The notes under the pieces were generated by a model. That model searched no databases. It worked only from the letters and a program-made list of their open reading frames with translations, and was not told the origin of the DNA. From Marinobacter mobilis (GTDB taxonomy: Bacteria; Pseudomonadota; Gammaproteobacteria; Pseudomonadales; Oleiphilaceae): 64,000 nt of DNA. Of this stretch, positions 61,082 through 64,000 are shown piece after piece. Made by a program: the position numbers and the translations under genes. The stretch covers positions 248,001-312,000 of the forward strand of contig NZ_FNNE01000002.1 of assembly GCF_900106945.1 (NCBI RefSeq), given 5' to 3'. The first letter of the stretch is position 1. Every line of letters begins with the position of its first letter.

Positions 61082-62329
61082 TTGGCGGATAAGTCCAATG
61101 GCGAGGAGCTGACCCCGGCTCCGGTGGAGGAGTTGGTTTCTCTCAGCAGCTGGCAGGTGCCGGCGGCCTCTGTACGGCGTACGCTGAGGGAAGCGTTAAC
61201 AACCTTTGCCGGACATTTCCGGGAGCCGTTCCAGGATGGTGCTTCGACGTTTGAAGTGGAGTCTGACATCGAGTCGCTGTCGCCCTACCAGTTACGTCGT
61301 TTTGCGCCAGACCCGGATCGTCAGTGTCGGGCCGAGGCGTTGGCCGAAGCCCTTGACCGGCGTAGGGGAGAGGGCCGCAAGGCAGCGGAAGGCATGAGTT
61401 TTATCGTAACCCCACCCTACTCCGGGGTCGCCGAGAGTCTGACCCTGATAGCCGAGCAGCGTCAGTGGCGGGTGATCTCCCCGCCCGACAATCTTCTGCT
61501 CAGCGAGGCTGAGGCCGAGGCCTGGTGGGATGAGCAGGCGCTGTCTGACGGTTGCTGGGTTATCCCTGAGCTGGCCCGGTTCTGGTTGCGTCACCGCTCC
61601 GGTCTGGCGTTGCTGACAGCGCTGTTCGGGCGATTGGCGGCGATGGCTCAGGTACCCGCGCTGATTGGTTGCAGCAGCTGGTGCTGGAGTTTCTGGGTGC
61701 GCTATCTGCCTTGCCAGAGCCTGTATCCGCTCACCCTGCCAGCCACAACCTCCGCGAAACTTGAAGTCTGGTTGGCGTCCTTGCCTGGTCGGCGGCAGGC
61801 CTCATCGCTGAGGGTTCGGCAGACCAATAACGGACATTGGGTGCTGGCGGGCGATGTCGATACCGAGGCCAATGGTTTCAAGCGCAGCGGCCTGTTACGG
61901 GACCTTGCGGCAATGGCCCGGGGCAACCCGGGAGTGGCGTTGGCGCTTTGGCGCAAATCTCTGCGTGCCCGGCCTGACGAATGCCTGTCTGAAGACGAGC
62001 AAAGTGATGAGTTGACCGCCGTGCAGCCGGGGGAGCGCAAGTGCTGGGTTATTCCTCTGGATCAGCTGACACTGCCGCTGGTACCTGCGGGCGCCAGCCG
62101 TGAGGTGACCGGTGTCCTGCACACGCTGTTGCTCCATGGCGATCTGGATGAGCCTGGCCTGAAGTTGGCCTTGTCGTTGCGCGAAACCAATCTGCGCCTG
62201 GCCCTGCAACACCTCGCCCGTCATGAATTGATCGAGTGCAGCGATGAGCGCTGGCAAGTGACGGCCCTGGCTTACCCCTCGGTGCGCCGGACCTTGCAGG
62301 GGTCGGGTTATCCGGTGGATGGCTTCTAG
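61082..62329 (+). CDS. Degenerate ATPase-like/winged-helix protein adjacent to MscS channel
   Basis: A 415-residue protein of unknown function. The middle part ('WVIPELARFWLRHRSGLALLTALFGRLAAMAQVPALIGCSSWCW') has the beta-strand/arginine pattern of a STAND or AAA-type nucleotide-binding domain, but no Walker A lysine is visible. The C-terminus ('HTLLLHGDLDEPGLKLALSL...LRLALQHLARHELIECSDERW') looks like a winged helix. The TTG at 61082 with GGGAGAGAGG upstream is the likely start. It lies 50 bp before the mechanosensitive channel gene, and the pair may work together. Confidence 0.6.
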   Translation: MADKSNGEELTPAPVEELVSLSSWQVPAASVRRTLREALTTFAGHFREPFQDGASTFEVESDIESLSPYQLRRFAPDPDRQCRAEALAEALDRRRGEGRKAAEGMSFIVTPPYSGVAESLTLIAEQRQWRVISPPDNLLLSEAEAEAWWDEQALSDGCWVIPELARFWLRHRSGLALLTALFGRLAAMAQVPALIGCSSWCWSFWVRYLPCQSLYPLTLPATTSAKLEVWLASLPGRRQASSLRVRQTNNGHWVLAGDVDTEANGFKRSGLLRDLAAMARGNPGVALALWRKSLRARPDECLSEDEQSDELTAVQPGERKCWVIPLDQLTLPLVPAGASREVTGVLHTLLLHGDLDEPGLKLALSLRETNLRLALQHLARHELIECSDERWQVTALAYPSVRRTLQGSGYPVDGF

Positions 62330-62379
62330 AAGCTTGCCTTCATGGTGTGGATTGAATGAACCGATATTGAGGCGGAACA

Positions 62380-63186
62380 ATGGATGATATTGGCCTGAAA
62401 CTGAAAGATACGTTGGCGTCGCTGACCTCGGAATCCTTGTTGTCCGCGCTTGCGCTGGTGGTGGTCGCCTCCCTGTTGATCATGGCCATCCAGACCGTAA
62501 TTCCCCGCCTGGCCCAGAGGATTGAAGGCAAGGCGCGATACTATGTGCTGGCGTCGGTGCCATTGCTGCGCCTGCTGATCATTGTGGGCACCATTGTGTT
62601 GGTGGTACCAACGCTGGTGGAGCCTACGGTCAGCAACATGCTGGCCATTTTTGGAACTCTGGGGCTGGCGCTCGGCTTTGCCTTCAAGGATTACATCAAC
62701 AGCCTGATTGCCGGCATCGTGACGTTGTATGAAATGCCGTATCGCCCCGGAGACTGGATTGAAATTGAGGGTCAGTACGGCGAGGTCAAGCGGATTGGAG
62801 CGCGTACCGCTGAAATCCTGACGCCGGATGATACCACCGTGGTGATTCCCCACGGTCAGTTGTGGAGCGCGCTGATTGCAAACGGCAATGACGGCACGGA
62901 TAACCTGATGTGTGCCGCTTCTTTTTATCTTGAGCCGAACCATAATATCCGGCAGGTACGTGAAGTGCTGAGAGATGTGGCTTATACCAGCCCGCTGATC
63001 AAGAGCTGGTTGCCGGTTAAGGTGGTGGTCAGCAACTCGCCCCATGGCATGAACTACCGGGTCAAGGCCTATCCGCTGGCGCCCCGGGACCAGTTCGAGT
63101 TCACCAGTGATTTGACCGCCAGGGGCGCAGAGGCCCTGGCGGAGATCGGGGTGCCCTTTGTCACGGCTCCGGCCCTGGCGCAATAA
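62380..63186 (+). CDS. Small-conductance mechanosensitive channel (MscS family)
   Basis: A 268-residue MscS channel with N-terminal transmembrane helices, the pore helix region '[31 protein letters not shown]' and the cytoplasmic beta domain ('[41 protein letters not shown]'). It opens under membrane tension to release solutes during hypo-osmotic shock. Its partner gene lies directly upstream. Confidence 0.93.
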   Translation: MDDIGLKLKDTLASLTSESLLSALALVVVASLLIMAIQTVIPRLAQRIEGKARYYVLASVPLLRLLIIVGTIVLVVPTLVEPTVSNMLAIFGTLGLALGFAFKDYINSLIAGIVTLYEMPYRPGDWIEIEGQYGEVKRIGARTAEILTPDDTTVVIPHGQLWSALIANGNDGTDNLMCAASFYLEPNHNIRQVREVLRDVAYTSPLIKSWLPVKVVVSNSPHGMNYRVKAYPLAPRDQFEFTSDLTARGAEALAEIGVPFVTAPALAQ

Positions 63187-63211
63187 CTCAGCGGCTGGTG
63201 GGAAGGTCTGT

Positions 63212-63508
63212 GTGAAGGATTGGTATCTCTACCTGGTTCGAACCGCAAAGGGGGCGCTCTATACCGGCATTACCACGGATGTGGATCGCCGTTTCGCCGA
63301 GCATCAGGCAGGGAATGGTGCAAGGGCGTTGCGGGGCAAGGGGCCGCTGACTCTGGCCTACTCGACCGTGGTGGGGGAGCGTGGCCTTGCCGCACGGCTG
63401 GAATGGCAGGTCAAACAGTGGCCCAAAAACCGGAAGGAAGCGCTGGTCAGGGGGGGCTTTCCCCTGCCGGGCCTGGACACGGCAGGGAATGACCCAAAGG
63501 ACGACTGA
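63212..63508 (+). CDS. GIY-YIG nuclease domain protein
   Basis: A 98-residue protein with the GIY-YIG-type elements '[28 protein letters not shown]'. This small stand-alone family is common in bacteria (YhbQ-like) and has an uncertain role in DNA processing. The start is GTG at 63212 with GGAAGG upstream. Convergent with the SDR gene at the right edge. Confidence 0.88.
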   Translation: MKDWYLYLVRTAKGALYTGITTDVDRRFAEHQAGNGARALRGKGPLTLAYSTVVGERGLAARLEWQVKQWPKNRKEALVRGGFPLPGLDTAGNDPKDD

Positions 63509-63518
63509 ACGAATCGGC

Positions 63519-64000
63519 TCAGTGGCTGAGCACACTCATCATGTTACGAGTGAAGATGGCGGGCAGCCATTTGTTGGCCATCGCCAGGGTTTTGAACTGG
63601 AGGCCGACCAGGTGGTGTACCTCACTGGAGGTGCTGGCTTTCCAGACTTCGTCCGCGAGATCCTCGGCGGTCAGGTTGACGCCAAGGCGTTCGATCACCG
63701 GAGCGCGGAAGGTCTGTTTTTCCACCATCGGCGTTTTGACGAATGGCGTCATGACATCCTGAACCAGAATGTCATGGGCTTTCCACTCGATATTAAGCGC
63801 TTCGGTCAGCCCCCGCACAGCGAACTTTGAGGCCGAGTAGCTGGCGAAGTGCGGGGTGCCGTACATTGCCGACGCCGAGCTCATATTGATCATTCGGGCT
63901 CCGGGGGTTTGCTTGAGCAGCGGGAAGGCCGCCATGCTCATGCGGATCAGTCCGGTCACGTTGATGTCGATGATGCGGGCATGATCGGCCATGGCAATGT
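63519..64000 (-). CDS. Short-chain dehydrogenase/reductase, N-terminus beyond window
   Basis: The last 160 residues of an SDR family oxidoreductase. The catalytic Ser-Tyr-Lys triad is visible in 'MINMSSASAMYGTPHFASYSASKFAVRGLTEAL' and the 'IIDINVTGLIRMSMAAFPLL' segment precedes it. The Rossmann NAD(P)-binding start lies beyond the right edge, so the in-window ATG near 63992 is not the real start. Substrate unknown. Confidence 0.9.
   Translation of the reverse strand, partial: IAMADHARIIDINVTGLIRMSMAAFPLLKQTPGARMINMSSASAMYGTPHFASYSASKFAVRGLTEALNIEWKAHDILVQDVMTPFVKTPMVEKQTFRAPVIERLGVNLTAEDLADEVWKASTSSEVHHLVGLQFKTLAMANKWLPAIFTRNMMSVLSH

Noticed and set aside
1..64000. tRNA, rRNA, CRISPR arrays, insertion sequences and prophage integrases
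   Set aside because: None could be recognised on either strand.

Overview
The window looks like chromosome from a marine gammaproteobacterium, most probably Marinobacter or a close relative. That is an inference from gene content and high-GC codon use; no rRNA or tRNA gene is present to confirm it. Content pointing this way includes a fused MrpA-type sodium/proton antiporter operon, ArgP/ArgO, a CpxRA-like pair, an OprF-like OmpA protein and a sulfide/persulfide detoxification cluster. I see no insertion sequence, integrase, CRISPR array or plasmid origin.

Layout. 1-4.4 kb: cell-envelope genes (a phospholipase D-like lipoprotein cut by the left edge, a periplasmic solute-binding protein, two different L,D-transpeptidases in divergent orientation). 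4.5-6.0 kb: a small, lower-GC, phage-flavoured islet (DUF1330 protein, 2OG-Fe(II) oxygenase, and a short protein of a family I associate with phages). 6.1-12.8 kb: amino-acid catabolism (NSS sodium symporter, leucine dehydrogenase, fused indolepyruvate:ferredoxin oxidoreductase with a structured leader holding a small ORF). 13-21.5 kb: transporters and single genes (TauE/SafE, AzlCD, dodecin, ThpR, CHAD, FemAB-like acyltransferase) plus a large protein with calcium-binding-like loops. 21.7-27.2 kb: sulfide cluster (persulfide dioxygenase, TIGR01244 sulfurtransferase, sulfide:quinone oxidoreductase, SulP transporter, persulfide dioxygenase-rhodanese fusion). 27.3-29.8 kb: CpxP-, CpxR- and CpxA-like envelope-stress module with a candidate CpxR box between cpxP and cpxR. 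30-36.3 kb: housekeeping genes (YigZ, YciH/SUI1, DadA, acyl-CoA ligase, PpnP). 36.3-42.2 kb: six-gene Mrp antiporter operon. 42.7-47.1 kb: EF-hand protein, crotonase, a 55-aa small gene, a Rof-like protein, and PhoX preceded by two copies of one palindrome. 47.3-54 kb: a chemoreceptor with a C-terminal sensor, ArgP/ArgO, and an OmpA plus thrombospondin type 3 repeat lipoprotein pair. 55-60 kb: four-gene iron-uptake-type operon (two imelysins, di-heme oxidoreductase, DUF1513) behind a probable Fur box. 60-64 kb: RlmJ, an ATPase-like protein coupled to an MscS channel, GIY-YIG protein and a truncated SDR.

How the genes work together. The clearest systems are H2S oxidation to persulfide and then sulfite (SQR plus two dioxygenases, a sulfurtransferase and an anion transporter), Na+/pH homeostasis (Mrp, with an NSS symporter using the Na+ gradient), Fur-type periplasmic iron handling (imelysin operon), and envelope stress sensing (Cpx) beside peptidoglycan-remodelling enzymes. 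The most interesting unexplained signals are the phage-like islet with an in-frame amber stop between two genes, the leader of the indolepyruvate oxidoreductase gene, the duplicated palindrome before phoX, a perfect CRP site in a gene-poor gap, the OmpA/TSP3 pair, and the ATPase-like partner of the MscS channel.
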